A DNA stretch of 64,000 bases from Pseudoalteromonas sp. P1-25. Lineage in GTDB: Bacteria; Pseudomonadota; Gammaproteobacteria; Enterobacterales; Alteromonadaceae. The position numbers and the translations under genes are program-made. Under the pieces are notes generated by a model. The model did no database searches and was not told where the DNA came from. It saw nothing but the letters and a program-made list of their open reading frames with translations. Of the stretch, positions 54,860-64,000 are shown in pieces. Location: the NCBI RefSeq assembly GCF_001401805.1, contig NZ_LKDW01000023.1, positions 1 through 64,000 of the forward strand. The letters run 5' to 3'. How positions within the stretch are numbered: the stretch's first letter is position 1; each line of letters opens with the position of its first letter.

Positions 54860-56527
54860 TTAGTCTTTTTGTGCATTTGCGAAAGCAGCTGCCATTGCGT
54901 TTTCAAACACTGGCTCTTCTTTCTTAAGCTTCTCTAGTACTTCTTTCTCTTCTGCTTCGAAAAGAGCTTTAACAGATAAGCTTAAAGTGCGGTTCTTACG
55001 ATCAACGCCAACGTATTTAGCTTCGATTTCGTCGCCTACAGAAACAACAGTCGTTGCATCTTCAACGCGCTCTTGAGCGATATCAGCTACACGGATGTAA
55101 CCTTCAACGCCTTCGATAAGCTCTACAGTTGCGCCTTTCGCATCAACTTCAGTCACTTTACCTTTAACAATAGCACCTTTTTTGTTTGCATCAAGGTAGT
55201 TATTGAACGGGTCAGCTTCGATTTGCTTAACACCTAGAGAGATACGCTCACGCTCTGGGTCAACTTGCAGAACGATAGCAGTGATTTCGTCGCCTTTCTT
55301 GAATTCACGTACAGCTTCTTCGCCTGGCGTGTTCCAAGAAATGTCTGAAAGGTGTACAAGACCATCAATACCACCGTCAAGACCGATAAAGATACCGAAG
55401 TCAGTGATTGATTTGATCTTACCAGTAACTTGGTCGCCTTTGTTTTGTAGACGAGCAAATTCCTGCCAAGGATTAGCAATACATTGCTTAAGACCAAGAG
55501 AAATACGACGACGCTCTTCGTCGATTTCAAGAACCATAACTTCAACAGTGTCACCTAGTGAAACAACTTTTGAAGGGTGGATGTTCTTGTTAGTCCAATC
55601 CATTTCAGAAACGTGAACTAGACCTTCAACGCCTTCTTCGATTTCTACGAAGCAACCGTAATCAGTAAGGTTAGTTACACGACCAGAAAGCTTAGAACCT
55701 TCTGGGTAGCGACCAGCGATAGCTGCCCATGGATCTTCGCCAAGCTGTTTAAGGCCTAGAGATACACGAGTTTTATCTTTGTCGAATTTAAGAACTTTAA
55801 CTGCGATTTCGTCGCCAACATTAACGATTTCTGAAGGGTGCTTAACACGCTTCCACGCCATATCAGTGATGTGTAGTAGACCATCAACACCACCAAGGTC
55901 AACGAATGCACCGTAGTCAGTAAGGTTCTTAACGATACCTTTAACTTCTTGACCTTCAACAAGGTTAGCAAGAAGCTCTTCACGCTCTTGTGAGTTTTCA
56001 GATTCGATAACTGCACGACGTGAAACAACAACGTTGTTACGTTTTTGGTCAAGCTTGATTACTTTAAATTCAAGCTCTTTGCCTTCAAGGTGAGTTGTGT
56101 CACGTACTGGACGAACATCAACAAGTGAACCAGGTAGGAAAGCACGGATTGAATCAACTTCAACTGTGAAACCGCCTTTAACTTTACCGTTGATAACACC
56201 AGTAACAGTCTCTTGCTCTTCACATGCTTTCTCAAGACGGATCCACGCTTCGTGACGCTTCGCTTTCTCACGAGAAAGGATAGTTTCACCGAAACCGTCT
56301 TCGATTGCATCTAGTGCAACATCTACTTCGTCGCCTACAGCAACTTCTAGTTCACCAGCAGCATTTTTGAACTGCTCTGCAGGGATAGCACTTTCTGATT
56401 TAAGACCAGCATCTACAAGTACAATGTTATTCTCGATTGAGATTACTGTACCTTTAACAATAGAGCCTTGCTCTGCTTCAAAACCCTTTAAGCTTTCTTC
56501 AAATAACTGCGCAAAATTTTCTGACAT
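54860..56527 (-). CDS. rpsA: 30S ribosomal protein S1
   Basis: 555 residues from the ATG at 56525-56527 ([13 protein letters not shown]); codons in frame upstream are not used. Six S1 domains, first two degenerate ribosome-binding ones, then canonical ones with [37 protein letters not shown], and [19 protein letters not shown]. Essential for mRNA docking. Confidence 0.97.
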   Translation of the reverse strand: MSENFAQLFEESLKGFEAEQGSIVKGTVISIENNIVLVDAGLKSESAIPAEQFKNAAGELEVAVGDEVDVALDAIEDGFGETILSREKAKRHEAWIRLEKACEEQETVTGVINGKVKGGFTVEVDSIRAFLPGSLVDVRPVRDTTHLEGKELEFKVIKLDQKRNNVVVSRRAVIESENSQEREELLANLVEGQEVKGIVKNLTDYGAFVDLGGVDGLLHITDMAWKRVKHPSEIVNVGDEIAVKVLKFDKDKTRVSLGLKQLGEDPWAAIAGRYPEGSKLSGRVTNLTDYGCFVEIEEGVEGLVHVSEMDWTNKNIHPSKVVSLGDTVEVMVLEIDEERRRISLGLKQCIANPWQEFARLQNKGDQVTGKIKSITDFGIFIGLDGGIDGLVHLSDISWNTPGEEAVREFKKGDEITAIVLQVDPERERISLGVKQIEADPFNNYLDANKKGAIVKGKVTEVDAKGATVELIEGVEGYIRVADIAQERVEDATTVVSVGDEIEAKYVGVDRKNRTLSLSVKALFEAEEKEVLEKLKKEEPVFENAMAAAFANAQKD

Positions 56528-56622
56528 ACGAATATACGTCTCATATATTAATACCAATAAGCAACCATGCTGCATGGGGTTGTTAAAATAGCACTGGCGT
56601 CCTGCTGGTGCATAAAATGTGT

Positions 56623-57333
56623 TTAGCTTCGCTTGGGAAGCTTACCTTCTGAAATAGCAATATCTACTAAAGTTATAACTTTATCAAACACTTGCTGAGC
56701 ATTAAGCTCGCTTGTGTCTATTTCAATTGCATCATCAGCAGGAACAAGCGGTGCAACCGCACGATTCATATCGCGCTCATCACGAGCTTGAATGTCCTGT
56801 AATAGACCACTTAGTGTAACATCAAGACCACGCTCATTCAACTCAACATAACGTCTGCGCGCGCGTTCTTGTGCACTGGCGGTTAAATATATTTTTAATG
56901 GAGCGTCTTGAAAAACCACGGTGCCCATATCTCGGCCATCAGCAATTAAGCCCCGCTCGGTTTTAAACGCTCGCTGGCGTCGAAGTAACGCTTCACGTAC
57001 ACGGGGTAATGCAGCCACTTTTGAAGCAGCAGCCCCAACCTCTTCATTACGAATTGTCGAGGTTACATCTTCGCCTTCTAAAATAACTTTTCCAGCATTA
57101 GTTTGGCTATCAACCAAAAACTGCACATCTAAGTTTGCAGCAAGCGGGACAAGCGCTTCTTCGTTGTCTAATGCTATTTGGTGATGAAGTGCGGCAAGGG
57201 ATAATACACGGTAAATTGCGCCGCTATCCAATACATCCCACCCCAATTTGTCGGCTAACAAGCGACAAACAGTTCCTTTACCTGAACCACTTGGGCCATC
57301 AACGGTGATTACGGGCATTAATAACGCCTGCAT
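56623..57333 (-). CDS. cmk: Cytidylate kinase
   Basis: 236 residues. P-loop [25 protein letters not shown] (here GRDMGTVVF) and [17 protein letters not shown] lies 7 bases upstream of the ATG at 57331-57333, which fixes the start. Makes CDP/dCDP. Upstream of rpsA as in enterobacteria. Confidence 0.95.
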   Translation of the reverse strand: MQALLMPVITVDGPSGSGKGTVCRLLADKLGWDVLDSGAIYRVLSLAALHHQIALDNEEALVPLAANLDVQFLVDSQTNAGKVILEGEDVTSTIRNEEVGAAASKVAALPRVREALLRRQRAFKTERGLIADGRDMGTVVFQDAPLKIYLTASAQERARRRYVELNERGLDVTLSGLLQDIQARDERDMNRAVAPLVPADDAIEIDTSELNAQQVFDKVITLVDIAISEGKLPKRS

Positions 57334-57440
57334 TTAGAACCTCCTGCAATGCACACCTAAATAAAACCGCGATATTATACGTCACTTCTACAAATAGATC
57401 CGCTTTAGTGTGTAACTTTTTATAATTATTTATAAAAGCT

Positions 57441-58718
57441 CTACTCACTCACTGATGCTAAAACCTTGAAAAAGGTTGGAAAAGTTTTGTATGTGCACTT
57501 AGGGTCGTTGATAGTAATAGGCTTTCCGCCTACGGCTACCATCGCAAAACACATTGCAATACGGTGATCATCATACGTATCAATAGCAACATCATTAAAC
57601 GAATTTGGCGGTGTAATTTCGATAAAGTCATCGCCTTCTATAACCTCTGCTCCCACTTTACGAAGTTCAGTAGCCATTGCATATAAACGATCAGTTTCTT
57701 TTACACGCCAATTATATATATTACGAATAGCGGTAGGCCCCTTGGCAAATAACGCAACAGTGGCAAGTGTCATTGCAGCATCGGGGATCGCATTAGCGTC
57801 AATATCTACGCCTTTTAATTCACCTTTACGCACAACTAGGCGTTCGTCATACCAATCAATCTGGGCGCCAACTTGTTCCATCACTTTTGCAAAACCAATA
57901 TCACCCTGTACTGATTTAGCGCCAACCCCTTTAATTTCAATTTCGCCACCGGCAATAGCCGCTGCCGCAACAAAGTAAGACGCTGATGATGCGTCACCTT
58001 CAACCATAATACGCTCGAGTGATTGGTATTGTTGGCCGCCTTTCACTTTAAATGTTGTGTAATTGCTGTGCTGAACGGTCACCCCAAAACGTGCCATTAC
58101 ATCTAATGTAATATCAATGTATGGCTTAGAGACCAAAGTACCCTTAATAGAAATTTGCGTATCACCACTAAATAAAGGGGCAGCCATTAGCAATGCAGTT
58201 AAAAATTGGCTAGAAATACTGCCATCAATTTCAACAGTACCGCCTTTAATTTGCCCACCAATTATTTTTAGTGGTGGGTAGTCTTTATGCTTTGTGTAGG
58301 TAATATCGCCGCCAAGTGCTTGTAGCGCATCAACTAGGTGGCCTATTGGGCGCTCTTCCATGCGCGGCTCACCTATTAGCTCATATTCGCCAGATACAGC
58401 AGCAAGTACCGCGGTTAAAGGACGATACGCAGTACCTGCATTTCCTAAAAATAAAGGTTCACTTGGTGTTTTAAATATACCGCCAACCCCTTCAACAGTT
58501 GCCACAGTGCGGTCATCATTAAGCGTTACGTTAACACCTAGTAGATTTAATGCACCCAACATATGGCGAATATCATCACTATCTAGCAGGTTTTCTACAA
58601 CGGTAGTCCCTTGAGCCAGCGCTGCTAACAATAAAATACGGTTTGATAGGCTTTTAGACCCTGGTAAGGTAACGCTGCCATTTACACGAGAAATAGGCTC
58701 TAAACGAAGTTGTTCCAT
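57441..58718 (-). CDS. aroA: 3-phosphoshikimate 1-carboxyvinyltransferase (EPSP synthase)
   Basis: 425 residues. [31 protein letters not shown] and [13 protein letters not shown] are EPSPS active-site motifs. The [11 protein letters not shown] stretch is of the class I type. Its ATG overlaps the serC stop (TAATG). Confidence 0.96.
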   Translation of the reverse strand: MEQLRLEPISRVNGSVTLPGSKSLSNRILLLAALAQGTTVVENLLDSDDIRHMLGALNLLGVNVTLNDDRTVATVEGVGGIFKTPSEPLFLGNAGTAYRPLTAVLAAVSGEYELIGEPRMEERPIGHLVDALQALGGDITYTKHKDYPPLKIIGGQIKGGTVEIDGSISSQFLTALLMAAPLFSGDTQISIKGTLVSKPYIDITLDVMARFGVTVQHSNYTTFKVKGGQQYQSLERIMVEGDASSASYFVAAAAIAGGEIEIKGVGAKSVQGDIGFAKVMEQVGAQIDWYDERLVVRKGELKGVDIDANAIPDAAMTLATVALFAKGPTAIRNIYNWRVKETDRLYAMATELRKVGAEVIEGDDFIEITPPNSFNDVAIDTYDDHRIAMCFAMVAVGGKPITINDPKCTYKTFPTFFKVLASVSE

Positions 58719-59800
58719 TAGCTGTGCTCCTTTGCAAATGCCGCCATAAAGTCAACTAAGGCTTGAACACCTTCAAGTGGCATTGCGTTATAAATACTTG
58801 CACGCATACCCCCTACTATTCTGTGTCCTTCAAGTGCAAGTAAGCCAGCCTCTTTAGATTGCATTACAAACTTTTCGTTTAAGCTTTCATCATTTAGCCA
58901 AAAGGGTATATTCATGCGAGATCGGCAGTGCGCGGCTACTTTATTGGTATAAAAAGGCGATTCATCAATAAAATCATAAAGCAGCTTAGCTTTAGCAATA
59001 TTGTGTGCTTCCATTGCCTTAACGCCACCGTTTTGCTCTAACCATTCAAATACTTCGGCTGCTAAATACCATGCAAAGGTAGGCGGTGTATTAAACATGC
59101 TGCCTTGTTTTGCTTCAAGTGCGTAATCTAAAATACCTGGTTTAGCCAAACCTTCACGCTCAAGTAATGTTTTGCGCACAATAACGATAGCTATACCTGA
59201 TGGACCTATATTTTTTTGTGCACCGGCATAAATTAAATCAAACTTGTTTACGTCAATTTCACGCGACAAAATTGTTGACGACATATCAGCAATAATTGGC
59301 GCCGTTGGGTGACTAGGCACATCAAAAATTTCTAATCCGTCTACCGTTTCATTTGGGCAGTAGTGAATATAAGATGCATCTTCAGGTAAGTCCCACTGTG
59401 CCACTTCTTTTATAGAAAACAGCCCGTTAGCGTCATTTCTGACATTGATTGAGTGAGTTTGAGTAAATTTATTAGCTTCGTCAGTCGCACTTTTAGACCA
59501 CACGCCGTTCTCGCAATAAACCGCCGCTTTACCATGCTGATGCAAATTTAATGGCACAGCGCTAAATTGACCGCGGCCCCCACCATGCATAAACAACACT
59601 TCAAAATCATCGCTAATATTCATTAAACGACGAAGGCTGGCTTCGCATTTTGCAGTAAGCGCTAAAAAATCTTTACTGCGATGGCTTATTTCCATCACAG
59701 ATACGCCTAAATCTTGCCAGTCTAAAAATTCTTTTTGTGCTTTTTGCATAACAGCTTGCGGAAGCATAGCTGGCCCCGCACAAAAATTATATTTACTCAT
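58718..59800 (-). CDS. serC: Phosphoserine aminotransferase
   Basis: 360 residues. Aminotransferase class V fold; [12 protein letters not shown] carries the PLP-binding Lys, and [15 protein letters not shown] is near the N-terminus. Serine and pyridoxal phosphate synthesis. First gene before aroA, cmk. Confidence 0.96.
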   Translation of the reverse strand: MSKYNFCAGPAMLPQAVMQKAQKEFLDWQDLGVSVMEISHRSKDFLALTAKCEASLRRLMNISDDFEVLFMHGGGRGQFSAVPLNLHQHGKAAVYCENGVWSKSATDEANKFTQTHSINVRNDANGLFSIKEVAQWDLPEDASYIHYCPNETVDGLEIFDVPSHPTAPIIADMSSTILSREIDVNKFDLIYAGAQKNIGPSGIAIVIVRKTLLEREGLAKPGILDYALEAKQGSMFNTPPTFAWYLAAEVFEWLEQNGGVKAMEAHNIAKAKLLYDFIDESPFYTNKVAAHCRSRMNIPFWLNDESLNEKFVMQSKEAGLLALEGHRIVGGMRASIYNAMPLEGVQALVDFMAAFAKEHS

Positions 59801-59875
59801 TACCTTTGCCTCATTCCAGTAATTTAAACCTCTTTGATAAACAAAAAAGGATTATTAATTTTTTTCAACATGATT

Positions 59876-59902
59876 AAAAAAAGCGGCCTTAGCCGCTTTT
59901 TC
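59876..59902 (-). terminator. Terminator of gyrA
   Basis: Minus strand AAAAAGCGGC-TAAG-GCCGCTTTTTT, just past the gyrA stop; it also faces serC. Confidence 0.9.
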
Positions 59903-59910
59903 AATTTCAG

Positions 59911-62610
59911 TTATTCAGAAGGTGGATTATCATCCGTTGCTTCTTCATTTACTGTATCAACCGTTTCAACGTCTTCAATATCAACTAAGTCACTGTCTGT
60001 AACTTCAATCTCTTCGATACGTTGTAAACCAACTACTTGCTCTTCGTCAATAGTTCTGATCAAAATAACGCCTTGGGTGTTACGTCCAACCGTCGATACT
60101 TCGTTAACGCGGGTACGTACTAGCGTACCACGATTAGAAATAATCATTATTTCATCGTTGTCGTCAACTTGTACAGCGCCAACTACTGCGCCATTACGCT
60201 CACTCACCTTAATAGATACAACACCTTGTGTTGCACGGCTCTTCGATGGGTAATCTTCAAGTTGAGTACGTTTACCGTAACCATTTTCAGTCACAGTTAA
60301 AATAGCACCGTCAGACTTAGGCACAATTAATGACACTACGCGTTGGTCGTCGGCCATCTTAATACCACGAACACCGGTAGCAGTACGACCCATAGGGCGA
60401 ACACCTTTGAAACGAACCTCAGGGTTGCCTTCTTCATCAAGTACCGGATTGCCGTTTTCATCAACTACAGTAGACTCTTCGGCTTCTTTAAAGCGTACCA
60501 CTTTACCAGCATCAGTAAACAACATAATTTCATTGCTACCATCGGTAATATCAACCCCAATTAGGCTATCGCCTTCGTTAAGGTTTACAGCAATAATACC
60601 GCTTGCGCGTTGGCGGCTGTATGCCGTTAGTGGTGTTTTCTTCACGGTACCAAATGCAGTTGCCATAAAGATGTACTTATCTTCTTCGTACTCGCGTACA
60701 GGTAGAATAGCAGTAATACGCTCATCATCTTCAAGTGGCAGTAAGTTAACAATTGGCTTACCGCGTGCGGCGCGACTTGCCAGTGGTAACTGGTATACTT
60801 TAAGCCAGTACAAACGACCCGCAGTAGAGAAACATAAAATGGTATCGTGGGTATTCGCAACTAAAAGACGTTCAATGAAATCTTCATCTTTCATCTTCGT
60901 TGCTGACTTACCTTTACCACCACGGCGCTGCGCCTCATAATCAGACAATGCCTGATACTTAACGTAACCTTCGTGCGACAAGGTCACAACAACATCTTCT
61001 TCGTTGATTAAATCTTCAAGGCTAATGTCGTGCGCGGCAGCGTTAATTTCTGTACGGCGCTCATCACCATACTGCTCTTTAATTTCAACTAACTCATCAC
61101 GAATAACTTCCATTAGACGCTCAGGGCTGCTTAAAATGTGAAGTAACTCAGCAATTAAATCTAACAGCGATTGGTACTCTGCTAAGATTTTTTCATGCTC
61201 AAGGCCGGTTAGTTTGTGTAAACGTAAATCAAGAATCGCTTGCGCTTGTTGCTCAGAAATATAGTACTGACCATCTCGAATACCAAGCTCACTTGCTAGC
61301 CAATCTGGACGTGCTACGTTGTCTTCCCCTGCTTTTTCAAGCATAGCTTTTACATTACCCAAATCCCATGGACGTGCCGTCAAGGCCAATTTAGCCTCAG
61401 CTGGGGTTGGTGATTTACGAATAAGCTCAATAATAGGGTCAATGTTGGCAAGCGCAATTGCTAAACCTTCAAGGGTATGAGCACGGTCACGGGCTTTACG
61501 TAAATCAAATACGGTACGGCGTGTAACCACTTCACGGCGGTGAATAACAAACTCTTCAAGCATTTCTTTTAGGTTGAAACACTTAGGTTGGTTATTAATT
61601 AATGCAACCATATTCATACCAAACACAGTTTGTAACTGAGTTTGTGCATATAGGTTGTTTAGAATAACTTCACCAACATCGCCACGCTTAATCTCAATAA
61701 CGATACGCATACCGTCTTTATCTGATTCATCACGTAGTGCGCTAATGCCTTCAATTTTTTTATCTTTAACAAGCTCAGCAATCTTTTCAATTAAGCGGGC
61801 TTTATTAACCTGATAAGGGATTTCGTGCACGATAATAGTTTCGCGGCCTGTTTTTTCATCGGTTTCGATGTCGGCACGTGCTCGCATGTACACTTTACCA
61901 CGGCCTGTTAAGTAGGCATCTTCAATGCCTTTTTTACCATTAATAATGGCAGCCGTTGGGAAGTCAGGACCTGGAATGTAATCCATTAATTCATGAATCG
62001 TTAAATCAGGATTTTGAATAAGCGCTAAACAGCCATTCACCACTTCAGTTAGGTTATGTGGAGGAATATTTGTAGCCATACCTACCGCAATACCCGATGA
62101 ACCGTTTACCAGTAAGTTAGGCACTTTGGTCGGTAAAACGTCAGGAATTTGTTCGGTACCGTCGTAGTTTGGAACGAAATCAACCGTTTCTTTTTCAAGA
62201 TCGGCTAATAACTCATGCGACATTTTTGCCATACGTACTTCTGTATAACGCATTGCCGCTGCTGAATCACCATCAACCGAACCGAAGTTACCTTGGCCAT
62301 CTACAAGCATATAACGTAGTGAGAATGGCTGTGCCATACGCACGATGGTGTCATAAACTGCACTGTCGCCGTGTGGGTGGTATTTACCAATTACATCACC
62401 GACCACACGGGCCGATTTTTTGTAAGGCTTATTCCAGTCATTACTAAGCTCGTTCATTGCAAACAAAACGCGGCGGTGAACAGGTTTTAAACCATCACGT
62501 ACGTCTGGTAATGCACGTCCTACGATTACACTCATTGCATAATCTAGGTAGGAGTTTTTTAACTCGTCTTCAATATTGACTGGCAGAATTTCATTGGCGA
62601 GATCAGTCAT
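59911..62610 (-). CDS. gyrA: DNA gyrase subunit A
   Basis: 899 residues. Winged-helix DNA-cleavage domain with AAMRYTEVR (catalytic Tyr), a tower and coiled coil, and a C-terminal six-bladed beta-pinwheel with [13 protein letters not shown] (the GyrA box region). Ser83 and Asp87 in [10 protein letters not shown] are the fluoroquinolone-sensitive residues by E. coli numbering. Acidic tail. Confidence 0.97.
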   Translation of the reverse strand: MTDLANEILPVNIEDELKNSYLDYAMSVIVGRALPDVRDGLKPVHRRVLFAMNELSNDWNKPYKKSARVVGDVIGKYHPHGDSAVYDTIVRMAQPFSLRYMLVDGQGNFGSVDGDSAAAMRYTEVRMAKMSHELLADLEKETVDFVPNYDGTEQIPDVLPTKVPNLLVNGSSGIAVGMATNIPPHNLTEVVNGCLALIQNPDLTIHELMDYIPGPDFPTAAIINGKKGIEDAYLTGRGKVYMRARADIETDEKTGRETIIVHEIPYQVNKARLIEKIAELVKDKKIEGISALRDESDKDGMRIVIEIKRGDVGEVILNNLYAQTQLQTVFGMNMVALINNQPKCFNLKEMLEEFVIHRREVVTRRTVFDLRKARDRAHTLEGLAIALANIDPIIELIRKSPTPAEAKLALTARPWDLGNVKAMLEKAGEDNVARPDWLASELGIRDGQYYISEQQAQAILDLRLHKLTGLEHEKILAEYQSLLDLIAELLHILSSPERLMEVIRDELVEIKEQYGDERRTEINAAAHDISLEDLINEEDVVVTLSHEGYVKYQALSDYEAQRRGGKGKSATKMKDEDFIERLLVANTHDTILCFSTAGRLYWLKVYQLPLASRAARGKPIVNLLPLEDDERITAILPVREYEEDKYIFMATAFGTVKKTPLTAYSRQRASGIIAVNLNEGDSLIGVDITDGSNEIMLFTDAGKVVRFKEAEESTVVDENGNPVLDEEGNPEVRFKGVRPMGRTATGVRGIKMADDQRVVSLIVPKSDGAILTVTENGYGKRTQLEDYPSKSRATQGVVSIKVSERNGAVVGAVQVDDNDEIMIISNRGTLVRTRVNEVSTVGRNTQGVILIRTIDEEQVVGLQRIEEIEVTDSDLVDIEDVETVDTVNEEATDDNPPSE

Positions 62611-62788
62611 TTGATATCACATTCCTTCAGTATCAGCTCTTTGCAACCCGGTATTGGGTGCCAAGAGTATTTGTTATTATTTCTAAGCGACCATGCTATC
62701 ACAATTAATTTTAATTTACAGGCGCAAAACTTTGCGATTTATCAATTTAGGCCTATATAATGGCCTCAGATTGACGAGGAAGTATTTT

Positions 62789-63499
62789 ATGACCGAACAT
62801 CAAAATGTAGATAACGCAGAAATAGCAAAATTTGAAGCCATTGCTGAGCGATGGTGGGACCAAGACGGAGAGTTTAAACCTCTTCACGAAATTAACCCAT
62901 TACGATTAGACTTTGTAGCTAACAAAAGCCAAGGTTTATTTGAAAAAGAAACACTCGATGTAGGTTGTGGTGGCGGTATACTTAGTGAAAGCATGGCGCG
63001 CATGGGGGCAAACGTAACCGGTATAGACATGGGCCAAGAGCCACTCACCGTAGCCAAACTACACAGCCTAGAAACGGGTGTAAATGTTGACTATATAAAA
63101 GTACCTGCAGAGGAGTTTGCAAACCAGTACCCTGCTCGCTTTGATGTAATAACTTGCATGGAAATGCTTGAGCACGTCCCTGATCCTGCCTCTATAATTC
63201 GTGCAGTAGCAAAGCTTGCCAAGCCCGGCGCTGATGTATTTTTCTCAACTCTTAATAAAACGCCTAAAGCATACTTGTTTGCTATTGTAGGTGCTGAAAA
63301 GCTATTGAAAATGGTGCCCGAAGGCACACACGACCACAACAAATTTATCAAACCTGCACAACTAATTGCATGGGCTGAGCAAGCAGGCTTAAAAGTACGC
63401 GCCAGTGCAGGTCTTAGCTATAACCCGCTTTCTAAGCAATATTCATTAAATACAGATGTAAGTGTTAATTATATACTTCACTTTGAGAAGTTAGCGTAA
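62789..63499 (+). CDS. ubiG: Ubiquinone biosynthesis O-methyltransferase
   Basis: 236 residues from the ATG at 62789 (GAGGAAG ahead; 32 upstream codons in frame are rejected). [12 protein letters not shown] binds [24 protein letters not shown] is the UbiG N-terminal motif. Both O-methylations of ubiquinone. Divergent from gyrA. Confidence 0.95.
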   Translation: MTEHQNVDNAEIAKFEAIAERWWDQDGEFKPLHEINPLRLDFVANKSQGLFEKETLDVGCGGGILSESMARMGANVTGIDMGQEPLTVAKLHSLETGVNVDYIKVPAEEFANQYPARFDVITCMEMLEHVPDPASIIRAVAKLAKPGADVFFSTLNKTPKAYLFAIVGAEKLLKMVPEGTHDHNKFIKPAQLIAWAEQAGLKVRASAGLSYNPLSKQYSLNTDVSVNYILHFEKLA

Positions 63500-64000
63500 T
63501 GGCTAGCTCTTCTACTCCAGTAACTCCTTTTGAGTACGATGCTTTTTTATTTGATTTAGATGGCACTTTACTTGATACAGCTGATGATTTAGGTGCAGCA
63601 TTGAATGCTGTGCTTAAAAGTGAAGGTGTTGCACAAGTTACACCTGAGGCGTACCGAAAAGCTGCTTCTAATGGTGCAGGTGCATTACTTGAGCTCGGCT
63701 TTAAAGAACAATGGGCCACGCAACCTCAAGCACAGCGGATAAAACAGCTAGTGAGTTACTATAGCCAAAACCTAGCTAATCACACACGTTGCTTTGAAGG
63801 TATAGAATCATTACTCATAGCCCTTGAGAACCAAGCTATAAAATGGGGGATAATGACCAATAAACCTGGGTTTTTAACCGACCCTTTAGTGGCAGCTATC
63901 CCCGCATTAAAAAATGCACATGTGGTGATCAGTGGCGATACACTTACCGAAGCAAAACCGTCTCCTTTACCCTTATTACACTGTACAAAACTGATGAACG
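63499..64000 (+). CDS. HAD phosphatase, phosphoglycolate- or MupP-type, 3' end beyond window
   Basis: At least 167 residues. HAD motif I FDLDGTLLDT, motif II around MTNKP, motif III region EAKPSPLPLL; C-terminus outside. Start overlaps the ubiG stop (TAATG). In Pseudomonas the gene after ubiG is mupP, an N-acetylmuramic acid 6-phosphate phosphatase in peptidoglycan recycling. Sequence alone fits both Gph and MupP, so no symbol is given. Confidence 0.8.
   Translation, partial: MASSSTPVTPFEYDAFLFDLDGTLLDTADDLGAALNAVLKSEGVAQVTPEAYRKAASNGAGALLELGFKEQWATQPQAQRIKQLVSYYSQNLANHTRCFEGIESLLIALENQAIKWGIMTNKPGFLTDPLVAAIPALKNAHVVISGDTLTEAKPSPLPLLHCTKLMN

Overview
This window looks like a chromosomal segment of a marine gammaproteobacterium, most likely Pseudoalteromonas or a close relative. 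The evidence is the low-GC coding style, the cmk-rpsA-ihfB-lapAB-pyrF and aroA-serC-gyrA-ubiG gene order, the LiuR-type branched-chain amino acid catabolic cluster, and a sedentary chromosomal integron. The genus is an inference from gene content and order; no database search was run.

Layout. (1) About 1-11.3 kb is the attI-proximal part of a chromosomal integron. An IntI-type tyrosine recombinase (10270-11238, + strand) has a near-perfect LexA box in its promoter. It is divergent from an array of twelve promoterless cassettes on the - strand (10029 down to about 1085). Eleven complete attC sites and one half attC separate them. Cassette products include three with defence-like folds (a KAP P-loop NTPase, an AbiV/HEPN-like protein, a pPIWI-associated-nuclease-like protein), a secreted gluzincin peptidase, a lipoprotein, several small exported or unknown proteins, and one decayed gene with two in-frame TGA codons. 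An IS200/REP-type (Y1) transposase element (1 to about 1041) has split the last attC. (2) 11.3-19.1 kb (- strand) is the ivd operon for valine and isoleucine side-chain degradation. 19.4-27.7 kb (+ strand) is liuR-liuABDCE-type leucine catabolism followed by scoAB, closed by a strong terminator. The two arms diverge from a 300-bp region with LiuR-like palindromes. Together they take branched acyl-CoAs to propionyl-CoA, acetyl-CoA and acetoacetate; ScoAB and the thiolase then finish acetoacetate. (3) 28-30.7 kb holds a LysR regulator, then about 1 kb without a gene containing a 135-bp tandem repeat. Each repeat unit folds as a 5' hairpin plus a terminator-like hairpin with compensatory changes, which suggests tandem small RNAs. 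A solute-binding-like protein follows. (4) 30.8-41 kb holds an MsrA-thioredoxin-MsrB fusion, pxpBC, asnB with NtrC-like palindromes upstream, a PhzF-like gene, egtDB (ergothioneine) and a divergent BCCT transporter. (5) 41-51.6 kb holds a DEDDh exonuclease with a cNMP/CBS/DUF294 protein, an RND pump pair, trhO, a DEAD-box helicase and a CvfB-like S1 protein. (6) 51.8-64 kb is conserved housekeeping: pyrF, lapB, lapA, ihfB, rpsA, cmk, aroA, serC, gyrA, ubiG and a HAD phosphatase cut by the window edge.

The most unusual material is the integron payload, the attC interrupted by a transposase element, and the covarying tandem RNA-like repeats at 29370-29725.
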